Origin: Sulfurifustis variabilis
Lineage (GTDB): Bacteria; Pseudomonadota; Gammaproteobacteria; Acidiferrobacterales; Sulfurifustaceae
NCBI RefSeq assembly: GCF_002355415.1
Contig: NZ_AP014936.1
Span: 2,852,001-2,916,000, forward strand
Length of the DNA: 64,000 nucleotides
Reading direction: 5' to 3'
Made by a program: the position numbers and the translations under genes. This document shows, piece after piece, positions 51,292-58,688 of this stretch. Numbering within the stretch: position 1 is the stretch's first letter; every line of letters starts with the position of its first letter. The notes below the pieces were generated by a model. It was not told the origin of the DNA and searched no databases. It worked only from the letters and a program-made list of their open reading frames with translations.

Positions 51292-51731
51292 CGCTTTTTT
51301 CCACGGGCAAGCCGGCGTCAGCGAGTGCACCAGTCGTTCAATCGAGTCTGGCCACATCGATCCGCTCTGTCTTTGAAGTAAAACCGCCCGAGCACGATCA
51401 GAAACAATTCCTCTCTGAGCTGACCCAGTTTTTCCCGCACCGAGTGCAGCGAGTTCTGCCGGCTGAAACAAGGTTGCCCGCAACGCCTGAAGGCGACGGC
51501 CTCAACCCGGCCGGGGTGTTGATGCAACATTCAACATTCCCTGCGGGGCGTCCCCCTTTGTCGTTTGGCGCCCAAGGGCCAGGAACACGCTCTCACCGAA
51601 GGGTCATCGACCTCACTGCTAGACCCACTAGACCCAAAGACACCGGAAGCGGAGAGTAAAGCGCGAATAGCAATGGTCTGAGCGGAAGGGAAGATTTTCC
51701 CTGCTCCCGATTTGCTTCACGTCGGCCCATC
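51292..51731. other. Intergenic region with mobile-element debris
   Basis: It contains a fragment of the HxlR-tail repeat (51308-51336), a RAYT-like fragment (51359-51440), and a CTCTCTGA-type terminal sequence. No intact gene. Confidence 0.6.
51359..51440 (-). pseudogene. Degenerate RAYT transposase tail and REP-like end
   Basis: On the minus strand this reads LIVLGRFYFKDRADR, matching LVLGRSYFKDRIEAI of the intact RAYT at 53496-54218, and the DNA TGTCTTTGAAGTAAAACCGC is nearly identical to the RAYT 3' end. Just right of it CAATTCCTCTCTGA...CCCAGTTTTT resembles the RAYT terminal repeat. Confidence 0.65.
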
Positions 51732-51767
51732 ATGCCGACTGGCAAGCGGGAGATCGGAAGAACGTCG

Positions 51768-52427
51768 ATGGAAGATGACTTTGGCCATCCGCCGGAGCCG
51801 CCGGGCGTCGTAATCCACCCGCTGACGGTGCGAGTCGGGCACTGGATCAACGCGATCGCGATCTTCGTGATGATCTTGAGCGGCTGGCGCATCTACAACG
51901 CCTCGCCGCTGTTCCCGTTCCGTTTTCCGGACAACCTGACCCTGGGCGGATGGCTCGCGGGCGCGCTGCAATGGCATTTCGCGGCGATGTGGCTGCTGGT
52001 GATCAACGGGTTCGTGTACATACTGTATGGCATCATCTCCGGCCATTACCGTCGCCAGTTCTTCCCGATCCCGCCGCGCGCCGTGGTGGACGAGCTGGGT
52101 AACCTGGCGCGCGGGCGTCTTTCCCACCGGTTGGGCACGTACAACGCGGTCCAGAAACTCGCCTACGTCGTCGTCATTCTGCTCGGTGTGGTTCTGGTGC
52201 TCTCCGGGCTCGCCATGTGGAAACCGGTGCAGTTTCAGGGCCTGGCCGCTCTCATGGGCGGGTACGAGGGGGCGCGTCTGGTGCATTTCTTCGCCATGGC
52301 CGGTGTCGTCGTCTTCATCGTGATCCACCTCACCCTGGTGATTCTGGTGCCGCGCACGCTGCCGCCCATGTTCACGGGTCGCGCGCCGCGCCGTGCGACC
52401 TTGTCCGAGGGCGAACCCCTGACATGA
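51768..52427 (+). CDS. Membrane cytochrome b561-type protein (YedZ1-like)
   Basis: 219 residues from ATG 51768 (GGAAG 8 bases upstream; an earlier ATG at 51732 lacks one). Four or five membrane helices with likely haem-ligand histidines in HPLTVRVGHWINAIAIF, ALQWHFAAMWLLVINGF, and ARLVHFFAMAGVVVFIVIHL. It overlaps the following molybdoenzyme gene by an ATGA. It would deliver electrons from the quinone pool to that enzyme. Similar in role to MsrQ, but of a distinct cytochrome b561 type. Confidence 0.85.
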   Translation: MEDDFGHPPEPPGVVIHPLTVRVGHWINAIAIFVMILSGWRIYNASPLFPFRFPDNLTLGGWLAGALQWHFAAMWLLVINGFVYILYGIISGHYRRQFFPIPPRAVVDELGNLARGRLSHRLGTYNAVQKLAYVVVILLGVVLVLSGLAMWKPVQFQGLAALMGGYEGARLVHFFAMAGVVVFIVIHLTLVILVPRTLPPMFTGRAPRRATLSEGEPLT

Positions 52428-53185
52428 AAAAACACTCGAGTGCCTACACTGCCCTGGAGACGGTGCCGGCGAAACAGATCCACCTGATCGAGCGGCGGTT
52501 GTTCCTGCGGCGCACGCTCAGCCTCGGAGCGCTGACGTTGCTCACCGGCTGCAACGTCACCGATGTCGGCGCGGTGCAGAAAACGCTGCTGGCCATGTCT
52601 AAATGGAACGACCGCGTGCAGGCCTGGTTGTTCGATCCCGACCAGCTTGTCCCGGTCTACCCGGAAAGCGCGATCACGAACCCGTTTCCGTTCAACGCCT
52701 ACTACGGCGAAGCCGAGGTTCCGCGCGTCGACGCCGAGCGATACCGACTGGTACTGGGCGGCCTGATCCGCGACAGGAAACCGTGGACGCTCCCGCAACT
52801 CTACGCCCTGCCCCAGGTTTCCCAGATCACCCGGCACGTGTGCGTCGAGGGGTGGAGCGCCATCGGCAAGTGGAGCGGCGTGCCCTTCCGTTATTTCCTC
52901 GAGCAGGTGGGCGCGGACCTTTCCGCCAAATATGTCGGCTTTCGCTGCCTCGATTACTATTACACGAGCATCGACATGGCGACCGCGCTGCACCCGCAGA
53001 CGCAGCTGACCTTCAAGTTCGCCGATGAGACATTGCCCGCCAAGTACGGCTTTCCGATGAAGCTTCGCATTCCCACCAAGCTCGGCTTCAAGAACCCGAA
53101 ACACATTGCGGAGATCTTCGTCACCAACTTGTATCCGGGCGGCTATTGGGAGGACATGGGTTACAACTGGTTTGCCGGCCTGTGA
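52424..53185 (+). CDS. Tat-exported molybdopterin-dependent oxidoreductase (YedY1/MsrP-like)
   Basis: 253 residues. A Tat signal ERRLFLRRTLSLGAL leads to a lipobox-like LLTGC. The sulfite-oxidase-fold Mo domain has TRHVCVEGWSAIGKWSGVPF near residue 142, where the Cys ligates molybdenum, and MKLRIPTKLGFKNPKHIAEI near 208. It ends GGYWEDMGYNWFAGL, typical of the MsrP/YedY group. It probably reduces methionine sulfoxide in periplasmic proteins, fed by the adjacent cytochrome b. Downstream is a methionine-rich secreted protein. Confidence 0.88.
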   Translation: MKKHSSAYTALETVPAKQIHLIERRLFLRRTLSLGALTLLTGCNVTDVGAVQKTLLAMSKWNDRVQAWLFDPDQLVPVYPESAITNPFPFNAYYGEAEVPRVDAERYRLVLGGLIRDRKPWTLPQLYALPQVSQITRHVCVEGWSAIGKWSGVPFRYFLEQVGADLSAKYVGFRCLDYYYTSIDMATALHPQTQLTFKFADETLPAKYGFPMKLRIPTKLGFKNPKHIAEIFVTNLYPGGYWEDMGYNWFAGL

Positions 53186-53193
53186 GTGCCGCG

Positions 53194-53499
53194 ATGCCAA
53201 TGCGCTCGATCTCGGTATTCCTCCTGGTGCTCGCCTGTTCCGCGCTGCCGGCCGCCGCTGAGAAGAATGGGCCCGCCGACTCCGGCCGGACCGGGACAGA
53301 CGGCCTCGGCATGAAAGAGAAGATGCGAGGCGGCGCGCAACTACCCATCGACATGGACGAGCCGATGCCGATCGGAATGGCCAGGGAAGGCATGAAGAAA
53401 GGCGATGTGAAAGAGCACGCGATGAAGAAAGAAGCGGTTATGGACGAGATGATGAAGCAGGAAGAACAGAAACCCGGGTCAGAGAGGAATATTCGCTAA
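53194..53499 (+). CDS. Secreted methionine-rich protein (MrpX-like)
   Basis: 101 residues from ATG 53194. A signal peptide (ISVFLLVLACSALPAAA) leads to a mature part of about 79 residues, with 10 Met spread along it among Lys, Glu and Asp (GMKEKM, IDMDEPMPIGM, DEMMKQEEQK). It has no other fold. In Azospira suillum a similar Met-rich peptide, MrpX, is regenerated by YedY1 after hypochlorite oxidation; this gene is 9 bases after such a molybdoenzyme. The last residues lie inside a RAYT terminal repeat, so the C-terminus may be altered. Confidence 0.7.
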   Translation: MPMRSISVFLLVLACSALPAAAEKNGPADSGRTGTDGLGMKEKMRGGAQLPIDMDEPMPIGMAREGMKKGDVKEHAMKKEAVMDEMMKQEEQKPGSERNIR

Positions 53500-53500
53500 T
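53474..53500 (+). repeat. Left inverted repeat of RAYT element
   Basis: CCGGGTCAGAGAGG then AATATTCGCTAAT. Supplies the stop codon of the Met-rich protein gene and of the transposase. Confidence 0.75.
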
Positions 53501-54218
53501 GTACTAAATCGATGTAATACACGCCGGCCTCCTCCTCCACCCGCGGCCGCCCAGGTATGCCCAGCCGGGTCCTCCGCTGGGTGATGGCCTCGATCCTGTC
53601 TTTGAAGTAAGACCGCCCGAGCACGAGCTCATGGTTCAAGGCATCGCGGATCTCGTGCAAGAGCGCTTCATCGATATGGTGACGGAAGAGTTCCCGGTAT
53701 GCATATTGACGCTCGGAGGCAGTGTGGCCGAGCGCGGTATACAACGGATGCGGCGAGAGCAGCGGGTCGGGGCGTCCTTGCGCGTTAGCCCCGTAGCTCG
53801 ACCATTTGTACTCCGCGGCATGCCCGACCATCTCCGCCCGTATCGGGTTCAATTCGACGTAGCGCATGCAGGACAGGAGATAGGCTTCCGAATCGACCAG
53901 GCTCGCCTTGTACCGACCCTCCCATAGCGTTCCCGTTCGCCGATAGGTCTTGTTGACGTAGTACACGTAGCGCCGACCGAGCGCCTGCATCAACTCCCCG
54001 ATGCCGTGCTCCTTCATCGGCGTCAGCAAGAGGTGCACGTGATTGGTCATCAGCACATAGGCATGAATCCGGCACGCGTGCTTGTCCGCCGAAACGGCCA
54101 GATCGTCCAGATAGCGCCGGTAGTCTTGCTCGGCGAAGAAGCAGGGTTCGCGGTTGTTGCCGCGCTGAATGACGTGCTGCGGGACACCGGACAGCGTAAA
54201 CCGCGGCTTGCGCGGCAT
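53496..54218 (-). CDS. REP-associated tyrosine transposase (RAYT)
   Basis: 240 residues from ATG 54218. Y1 transposase features: the HUH motif in TNHVHLLLTPMKEH near residue 60 and the catalytic Tyr in SCMRYVELNPIRAEMV near residue 120. The N-terminus MPRKPRFTLSGVPQHVIQRG is typical. RAYTs are single-copy domesticated relatives of IS200/IS605 that process REP sequences. The gene is intact. A decayed piece of a second copy lies at 51359-51440. Confidence 0.93.
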   Translation of the reverse strand: MPRKPRFTLSGVPQHVIQRGNNREPCFFAEQDYRRYLDDLAVSADKHACRIHAYVLMTNHVHLLLTPMKEHGIGELMQALGRRYVYYVNKTYRRTGTLWEGRYKASLVDSEAYLLSCMRYVELNPIRAEMVGHAAEYKWSSYGANAQGRPDPLLSPHPLYTALGHTASERQYAYRELFRHHIDEALLHEIRDALNHELVLGRSYFKDRIEAITQRRTRLGIPGRPRVEEEAGVYYIDLVH

Positions 54219-54240
54219 GGTTCAACCTCCCTGTTTATTA

Positions 54241-54510
54241 TTAGCGGCCAATATTAGCGGATTTTGCTCTCTGACCCGGTTTTTGCGTTGGGGTTAGACC
54301 ACTGGCAAACGGGTTCGGGCCAAGCACCTTGATTACTTCGTCGAAAACGGCGGGATCTCGTAAATTGAACCCAATGCCGATAGTCGGAATTCCCTTGCTG
54401 TCGGCATATGCCCAATAAACCGTTCCTTCGTAGCCGCTTGACTTGAGCGTGTTATAGACGAGGTCGCGGTATGTCGTAGTGTTCGTGATAGTGTGAAAGG
54501 TAATCGCCAT
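54241..54510 (-). pseudogene. Truncated lysozyme-like protein gene
   Basis: 89 codons from ATG 54510 (GAGGAATC 6-8 bases before). The first 75 residues contain YEGTVYWAYADSKGIPTIGI and GFNLRDPAVFDEVIKVLG, the N-terminal half of a phage-type muramidase (the Y-x-D-x-x-G-x-P-T-I-G-x-G core). After PTQ the reading runs into the RAYT inverted repeat (KPGQRAKSANIGR) and stops. The catalytic core is incomplete, so it is read as truncated by the element. Confidence 0.7.
54253..54279 (-). repeat. Right inverted repeat of RAYT element
   Basis: ATTAGCGGATTTTGCTCTC followed by TGACCCGG; reverse complement matches the left end at 24 of 27 bases. It supplies the tail and stop of the muramidase-like fragment. 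Confidence 0.75.
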
Positions 54511-54525
54511 TGCTGATTCCTCGTC

Positions 54526-55341
54526 TTATTTTTGTTTCTCGAAGTTGGATTCCTGGTAATGGAACTTACATTCACCAGAAATTGCGCCGTGTCTCGTGAA
54601 CCGAACAATGTACAACGTCGCGTCCCGTCCCTGCTTCATTCGCAAGGTTGGCGTATTCCCGTAAAACGTATCTGAATAAAGTCTGTCCTTGTATAGAAAG
54701 ACGTTGTCGAACGCCGACCCGGCGAAATAATCCACTATCTTTATTAGGTTCGGATCGGCTACCACAATGGCCTTTCGATCTCCAATCTCACCCGCTAGTC
54801 GCTTCTTCGGATCGCATTGGCGCCATGGCATATCGTCCCAAATGCGAACGACGTTGTCGGGCAACCCGTCACGATTGGCATCGGCGCGAGTAATTTCCAT
54901 TGTGAGGCGGTTCCTCTCAACCTTGTCTTTGAGCCGCTCCATCCAAGGGCGTCTATCCTCTGGGGACTCGATCTTGTGCCATCCCAAGTGGCGAAAAATG
55001 TCCTGAACGAGTTCCGGATACTTCATTGGATCAAGTCTCTGCCAGACGGGGCGGGTGAATCCAAGCCGTGAATCAAGTTGACGCTCGCAAGCCATGCCAT
55101 AAGGCAGATCCTCAAAGCGCTTCAAATTCTCTTGATAGGCAGCGCACACGCCGTCTATATCTGCGAACTGGTAATTTTCCCGCGGGTTGTCTTCTTCGAT
55201 GAGTTCGTAGCGTCCCGCATCAGCAGACACACTGGAAACGGCAAGTGCCACGGCAAGTACGAAAGACAAGCGAGAAGTAGACGAACATGAACGCGATAAA
55301 CCGTCCGAGTTGCCCCTATGATCGATGAAGAACGTGCGCAT
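54526..55341 (-). CDS. Hypothetical exported protein, low GC
   Basis: 271 residues from ATG 55341 with GAGGGACC before it. A likely signal region is FVLAVALAVSSVSADAGRYE near residue 30. The rest has no recognised domain; it includes YQFADIDGVCAAYQENLKRF, ANRDGLPDNVVRIWDDMPWR (calcium-loop-like) and YSDTFYGNTPTLRMKQGRDA. GC is near 50%, well below the average. It neighbours the truncated muramidase gene and both may have arrived together. Confidence 0.6.
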   Translation of the reverse strand: MRTFFIDHRGNSDGLSRSCSSTSRLSFVLAVALAVSSVSADAGRYELIEEDNPRENYQFADIDGVCAAYQENLKRFEDLPYGMACERQLDSRLGFTRPVWQRLDPMKYPELVQDIFRHLGWHKIESPEDRRPWMERLKDKVERNRLTMEITRADANRDGLPDNVVRIWDDMPWRQCDPKKRLAGEIGDRKAIVVADPNLIKIVDYFAGSAFDNVFLYKDRLYSDTFYGNTPTLRMKQGRDATLYIVRFTRHGAISGECKFHYQESNFEKQK

Positions 55342-55415
55342 GGTCCCTCGTGGTTGCTCAGGTGTTGAACCCGTTGTCCGGATCACCTCGGTCTTACCTT
55401 GTTCTACATATTTCC

Positions 55416-55548
55416 CTATTTCGCCTTCTCCTCCAGCATCCTTATCCGTTCCTGCAGCTTAGTAATGGCTTTCGCATGCTCGGCGTAAGCACGAACCAAT
55501 TGCTTGGCGATATCGGTAAGCCCTTTGATGGCGATCGGAGAACAGACA
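55416..55548 (-). pseudogene. Gene tail fragment with coiled-coil character
   Basis: The minus strand reads IAIKGLTDIAKQLVRAYAEH then AKAITKLQERIRMLEEKAK and stops at 55416, a coherent coiled-coil end. There is no start codon before an in-frame stop; the 5' part abuts GGGGTCAGGTCTTGCAATG at 55547, a RAYT-type REP end, so it looks truncated. Confidence 0.45.
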
Positions 55549-55573
55549 CGGGGTCAGGTCTTGCAATGAAACA

Positions 55574-55857
55574 TTTCATCCGCAACGAATTTTCAACCGA
55601 ACAAACCCTTCCGCATCCTTCTGGTTGTACGCCCCCCTATCCTCCTCGAACGTCGCGATCGAGGGATCGAAGAGCGAGTCGGTGTCGGACTTGCGGCCGG
55701 CGACGGTGACGTTGCCTTTGTAGAGCTTGAGGCGCACGACGCCGTTCACGGTCCCCCTCTCCCTAGCCCTCTCCCTCGAGGGGAGAGGGAACCGCAAAGA
55801 GTCGATCAGCTCCTGCATCACGCGGCGCTCGGGGCTGAACCAGTAGCCAAAATCCAG
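55574..55857 (-). pseudogene. Duplicated 3' fragment of argG
   Basis: This matches argG 57041-57280 over most of its length, including [24 protein letters not shown] and [13 protein letters not shown]. Identity is high in the middle and lower at the ends. The argG segment GGCCTGGGAGGC is replaced here by about 45 bases of CCCTCTCCC...GGGAGAGGG repeat, which shifts the copy. It is not a functional gene. Confidence 0.85.
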
Positions 55858-55862
55858 CGCCT

Positions 55863-56036
55863 TCAGCGAGAGCCCTTGCCGCTTCTTTTCGCCACGCTCC
55901 GGCTTTTGCAGAGAACGTCGAACTCCCGCATAGTCTGCTCGCGCGTCAGTCCCGCCCTGTGCAGCCCCCGTGCGGTCGCGTGCACGGCATCCAATACCGC
56001 TTTACGCTTTGCCATCGTTCTTGATTGGCTCTTCAT
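55863..56036 (-). pseudogene. Truncated helix-turn-helix antitoxin-type gene
   Basis: 57 codons from ATG 56036 ([12 protein letters not shown]). [19 protein letters not shown] and [13 protein letters not shown] match the N-terminal end of NadS/HigA-type XRE regulators, normally followed by an HTH domain. Here the reading breaks after FDVLC into [15 protein letters not shown], and the argG fragment begins. It looks cut by the duplication or rearrangement. Confidence 0.55.
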
Positions 56037-56054
56037 GTTCGATCCTGCCAATAA

Positions 56055-56435
56055 TTACTGACGGCTCTCGCCGATCGGCAACGTTCGAACGCGAATGCGT
56101 GCTTCTTCAAGGACTGCCACGCAACCCTGACGTAGTGGCTTTTCCAGTGCCGGAAGGTTCGCAAGCATTAGCGCTAGCTGCTTTTCGGGCTGGCGTCCCG
56201 ACCCCTGGCGAAACAGGATAACCGAAGGCTTGGCCTCACTTGTCAACGCCAGGAGTGTCCCGAAGTCGGTGTCCGCCGATACAACGACTCGGTCCTCTCG
56301 CGCTGCTCGCTCGAAGATGACGAGATCGTCAGCAGACTGAAGACCGAGATCACGAACGTGCGTGGCATCGTATCCCCGCTGCCGCAAACCTTCTGCCAAT
56401 ACCGGGGACAACGCGTTATCGATGAGAAACTTCAC
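56055..56435 (-). CDS. DUF5615 PIN-like toxin
   Basis: 126 residues. The PIN-like fold is seen as [20 protein letters not shown] with Asp6, [12 protein letters not shown], and [14 protein letters not shown] with two Asp, all putative metal ligands of a ribonuclease. Followed by [17 protein letters not shown]. It is paired with a DUF433 gene whose stop overlaps this start (56432-56435). RNA cleavage is inferred from the family. Confidence 0.88.
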   Translation of the reverse strand: MKFLIDNALSPVLAEGLRQRGYDATHVRDLGLQSADDLVIFERAAREDRVVVSADTDFGTLLALTSEAKPSVILFRQGSGRQPEKQLALMLANLPALEKPLRQGCVAVLEEARIRVRTLPIGESRQ

Positions 56436-56659
56436 GGAGCCGCGAGCGGAAGCTTTCGCTCGCGGACAGCTTCGGCGGCGTAGTGCAGCGCCTCGTGGAT
56501 ATCGTCCGGCTGGAGGTCAGGATACGCATTCAGAATCTCGCTCTCCGCCATGCCATCGGCGACCATCCCGACGACCGTTGCCACCGGGATGCGTAGTCCT
56601 CGAATGCAAGGCACGCCGTCCATTTGCTTGGGATTTACAGTGATCCGCGTAAATCTCAT
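56432..56659 (-). CDS. DUF433 antitoxin
   Basis: 75 residues, with the DUF433 pattern [20 protein letters not shown] then [21 protein letters not shown], a winged-helix-like fold. It immediately precedes the DUF5615 toxin and overlaps it by four bases, the usual order for this toxin-antitoxin type. It likely binds and neutralises the toxin and autoregulates. Confidence 0.9.
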   Translation of the reverse strand: MRFTRITVNPKQMDGVPCIRGLRIPVATVVGMVADGMAESEILNAYPDLQPDDIHEALHYAAEAVRERKLPLAAP

Positions 56660-56726
56660 GACGCCTGTCTCCGACTAGCCTCTTTCCGGTGTTGTTCAAA
56701 CAGACAATTCACGAGAGCCATCAACG

Positions 56727-56939
56727 TTACGAAAGACCCAGCCGCTTTTTGGCTTCCGCTAGGCTCACGCTGCGCCCCGCTTCCAAATCGGCCAGCCCCT
56801 GAACGACGGCGCGCATGAAGGCTTTCTCGTCATCCCCTTCCGACTGGCCGATGAAGTCCACGAAGTCTTCGACCTCCTTGATCTTCTCGGGAGGAAGACG
56901 GCGGATTTTTTCGAGAAGCGCATTTTCGTTCGTTGCCAT
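56727..56939 (-). CDS. Small hypothetical, DUF2281/antitoxin-like
   Basis: 70 residues from ATG 56939 (MATNENALLEKIRRLPPEKI). KEVEDFVDFIGQSE is the helical core of short antitoxin-type proteins, and VVQGLADLEAGRSVSLAEA the conserved C-terminal part. No toxin gene lies beside it in frame, so it may be orphan. Same strand as the toxin-antitoxin pair. Confidence 0.65.
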   Translation of the reverse strand: MATNENALLEKIRRLPPEKIKEVEDFVDFIGQSEGDDEKAFMRAVVQGLADLEAGRSVSLAEAKKRLGLS

Positions 56940-57014
56940 GAGCCTCAACCGTCCCTGCCCTTCTCTTCGACAGATACTAGGCCGACATGCTCCGACGCTC
57001 AAGCCGGCCGGGAC

Positions 57015-58232
57015 CTATCGCTTTTTCTTCCGTCTCGCCGCAATCCTCATCCGCAACGCATTCAACCGAATGAACCCCTCCGCATCCTTCTGGTTGTACG
57101 CCCCCCTGTCCTCCTCGAACGTCGCGATCGAGGGATCGAAGAGCGAGTCGGTGTCGGACTTCCGGCCGGCGACGGTGACGTTGCCTTTGTAGAGCTTGAG
57201 GCGCACGACGCCGTTCACGGTGGCCTGGGAGGCGTCGATCAGCTCCTGCATCACTTTGCGCTCGGGGCTGAACCAGTAGCCGTTGTAGATGAGGCTTGCG
57301 TAGCGGGGCATGAGCTCGTCTTTGAGGTGCGCGACTTCGCGGTCGAGGGTGAGCGACTCCATCGCGCGGTGTGCTTTCAGCAGGATCGTGCCGCCGGGGG
57401 TTTCGTAGGCGCCGCGGGACTTCATGCCGACGTAGCGGTTCTCGACGATGTCGGCGCGGCCGATGCCGTTCGCGCCACCGATCTTGTTCAGCTCGGCGAG
57501 GAGGGTCGCGGGGCTCATCGCCTTGCCGTCCAGCGCGACCGCGTCGCCCTTCTTGAAGGTCAGCTCGATGTAGGTCGGCTTGTTCGGAGCCTTTTCCGGG
57601 GCGACCGACCAGCGCCACATCGACGCCTCGGGCTCCGTCCAGGGGTCCTCGAGCTCGCCGCCTTCGTACGAGATGTGCAGCAGGTTCGCGTCCATCGAGT
57701 ACGGGGACTTCTTGCCCTTCTTGAACTCGACCGGGATCTTGTGGGTCTGCGCGTAGCTCATCAGCTTCTCGCGCGAGGTCAGGTCCCACTCGCGCCAGGG
57801 GGCGATGATCTTGATGTCGGGCTTGAGCGCGTAGGCGGTGAGCTCGAAGCGGACCTGGTCGTTGCCCTTTCCGGTCGCGCCGTGGGCGATGGCGTCGGCG
57901 CCGGTCTTGTTCGCGATCTCGACCTGGCGCTTGGCGATCAGCGGGCGGGCGATGGAGGTGCCGAGGAGGTACTCGCCCTCGTAGAGCGTGTTCGCGCGGA
58001 ACATCGGGTACACGAAGTCGCGCACGAACTCTTCTTTCAGATCGTCGATGAAGATCTGCTTCACACCCATCTTCTGCGCCTTGGCGCGCGCGGGCTCGAG
58101 CTCCTCGCCCTGGCCGATGTCGGCGGTGAAGGTGACCACCTCGCACTGGTAGGTCTCCTGGAGCCACTTGAGGATGACGGAGGTGTCGAGGCCTCCGGAG
58201 TACGCGAGTACAACTTTCTTGATCTTTGCCAT
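57015..58232 (-). CDS. argG: Argininosuccinate synthase
   Basis: 405 residues from ATG 58232. The ATP-pyrophosphatase P-loop [17 protein letters not shown] lies near residue 9, with [20 protein letters not shown] near 113 and [20 protein letters not shown] near the end. It makes argininosuccinate from citrulline and aspartate in arginine biosynthesis. The C-terminus ends [13 protein letters not shown] partial copy of its 3' end lies 1.2 kb downstream with a toxin-antitoxin cluster between. Confidence 0.95.
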   Translation of the reverse strand: MAKIKKVVLAYSGGLDTSVILKWLQETYQCEVVTFTADIGQGEELEPARAKAQKMGVKQIFIDDLKEEFVRDFVYPMFRANTLYEGEYLLGTSIARPLIAKRQVEIANKTGADAIAHGATGKGNDQVRFELTAYALKPDIKIIAPWREWDLTSREKLMSYAQTHKIPVEFKKGKKSPYSMDANLLHISYEGGELEDPWTEPEASMWRWSVAPEKAPNKPTYIELTFKKGDAVALDGKAMSPATLLAELNKIGGANGIGRADIVENRYVGMKSRGAYETPGGTILLKAHRAMESLTLDREVAHLKDELMPRYASLIYNGYWFSPERKVMQELIDASQATVNGVVRLKLYKGNVTVAGRKSDTDSLFDPSIATFEEDRGAYNQKDAEGFIRLNALRMRIAARRKKKR

Positions 58233-58688
58233 GTGCGCCAAACGGGTTGAACGGGAGGGCCGCCGGGGCCCGGAAAGGGCGAAAGTGTAAAACAAAGGGG
58301 GTGTTTCGTCCTTGGTTTTGCGGGGGATTGCGGGGGCCGGGAGCCAGGGAAAGCTGCCGGAGGTGTCGAAATCCGCCGGCGACGGCGGCGGTGGTTGAGG
58401 ACCGAATGCCATGGTCCCCCTCTCCCGCCAGGGGAGAGGGGGGTCTGGAGGCCGTCATCTCGAGCCGAATCTGCGAGGAATCGAAGCAGACAGCGAAGCA
58501 ATCTGTGCGCTGCCCTTAGGCGGTCGGGAGATTGCTTCGTCGCGTTCGCTCCTCGCAATGACAATCCTCTCCCCTGCCCCTTTCCTCCCGCGCTTCCTGC
58601 TACATGGGAGAGTCCAGGGCAGCCGTCCTTGGCTGCCCGCTCGCCGGGGAACGGTTCATTGGGCCGTTCGCGCGTCGCCGGCTCGCCC
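58233..58688. other. Intergenic stretch with REP-like palindromes
   Basis: Contains a CCCTCTCCCGCCAGGGGAGAGG palindrome near 58410-58435 and a longer REP-type palindrome at 58455-58562. No gene. Confidence 0.6.
58455..58562. repeat. REP-like palindrome, copy 1
   Basis: Imperfect long palindrome: GAAGCAATCT and AGATTGCTTC arms around a GC-rich loop, closing with TCGCTCCTCGCAATGACA. The second arm matches the copy at 63771-63853. Confidence 0.65.

Larger units (their letters stand above)
53474..54279. mobile_element. RAYT element with 27-bp inverted repeats
   Basis: Left end CCGGGTCAGAGAGGAATATTCGCTAAT (split here as 53474-53500) and right end, inverted, at 54253-54279 match at 24 of 27 positions. 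The intact transposase gene lies between. The Met-rich gene on the left and the muramidase fragment on the right both stop inside the element. About 806 bp long. Whether it still moves is unknown. Confidence 0.7.
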
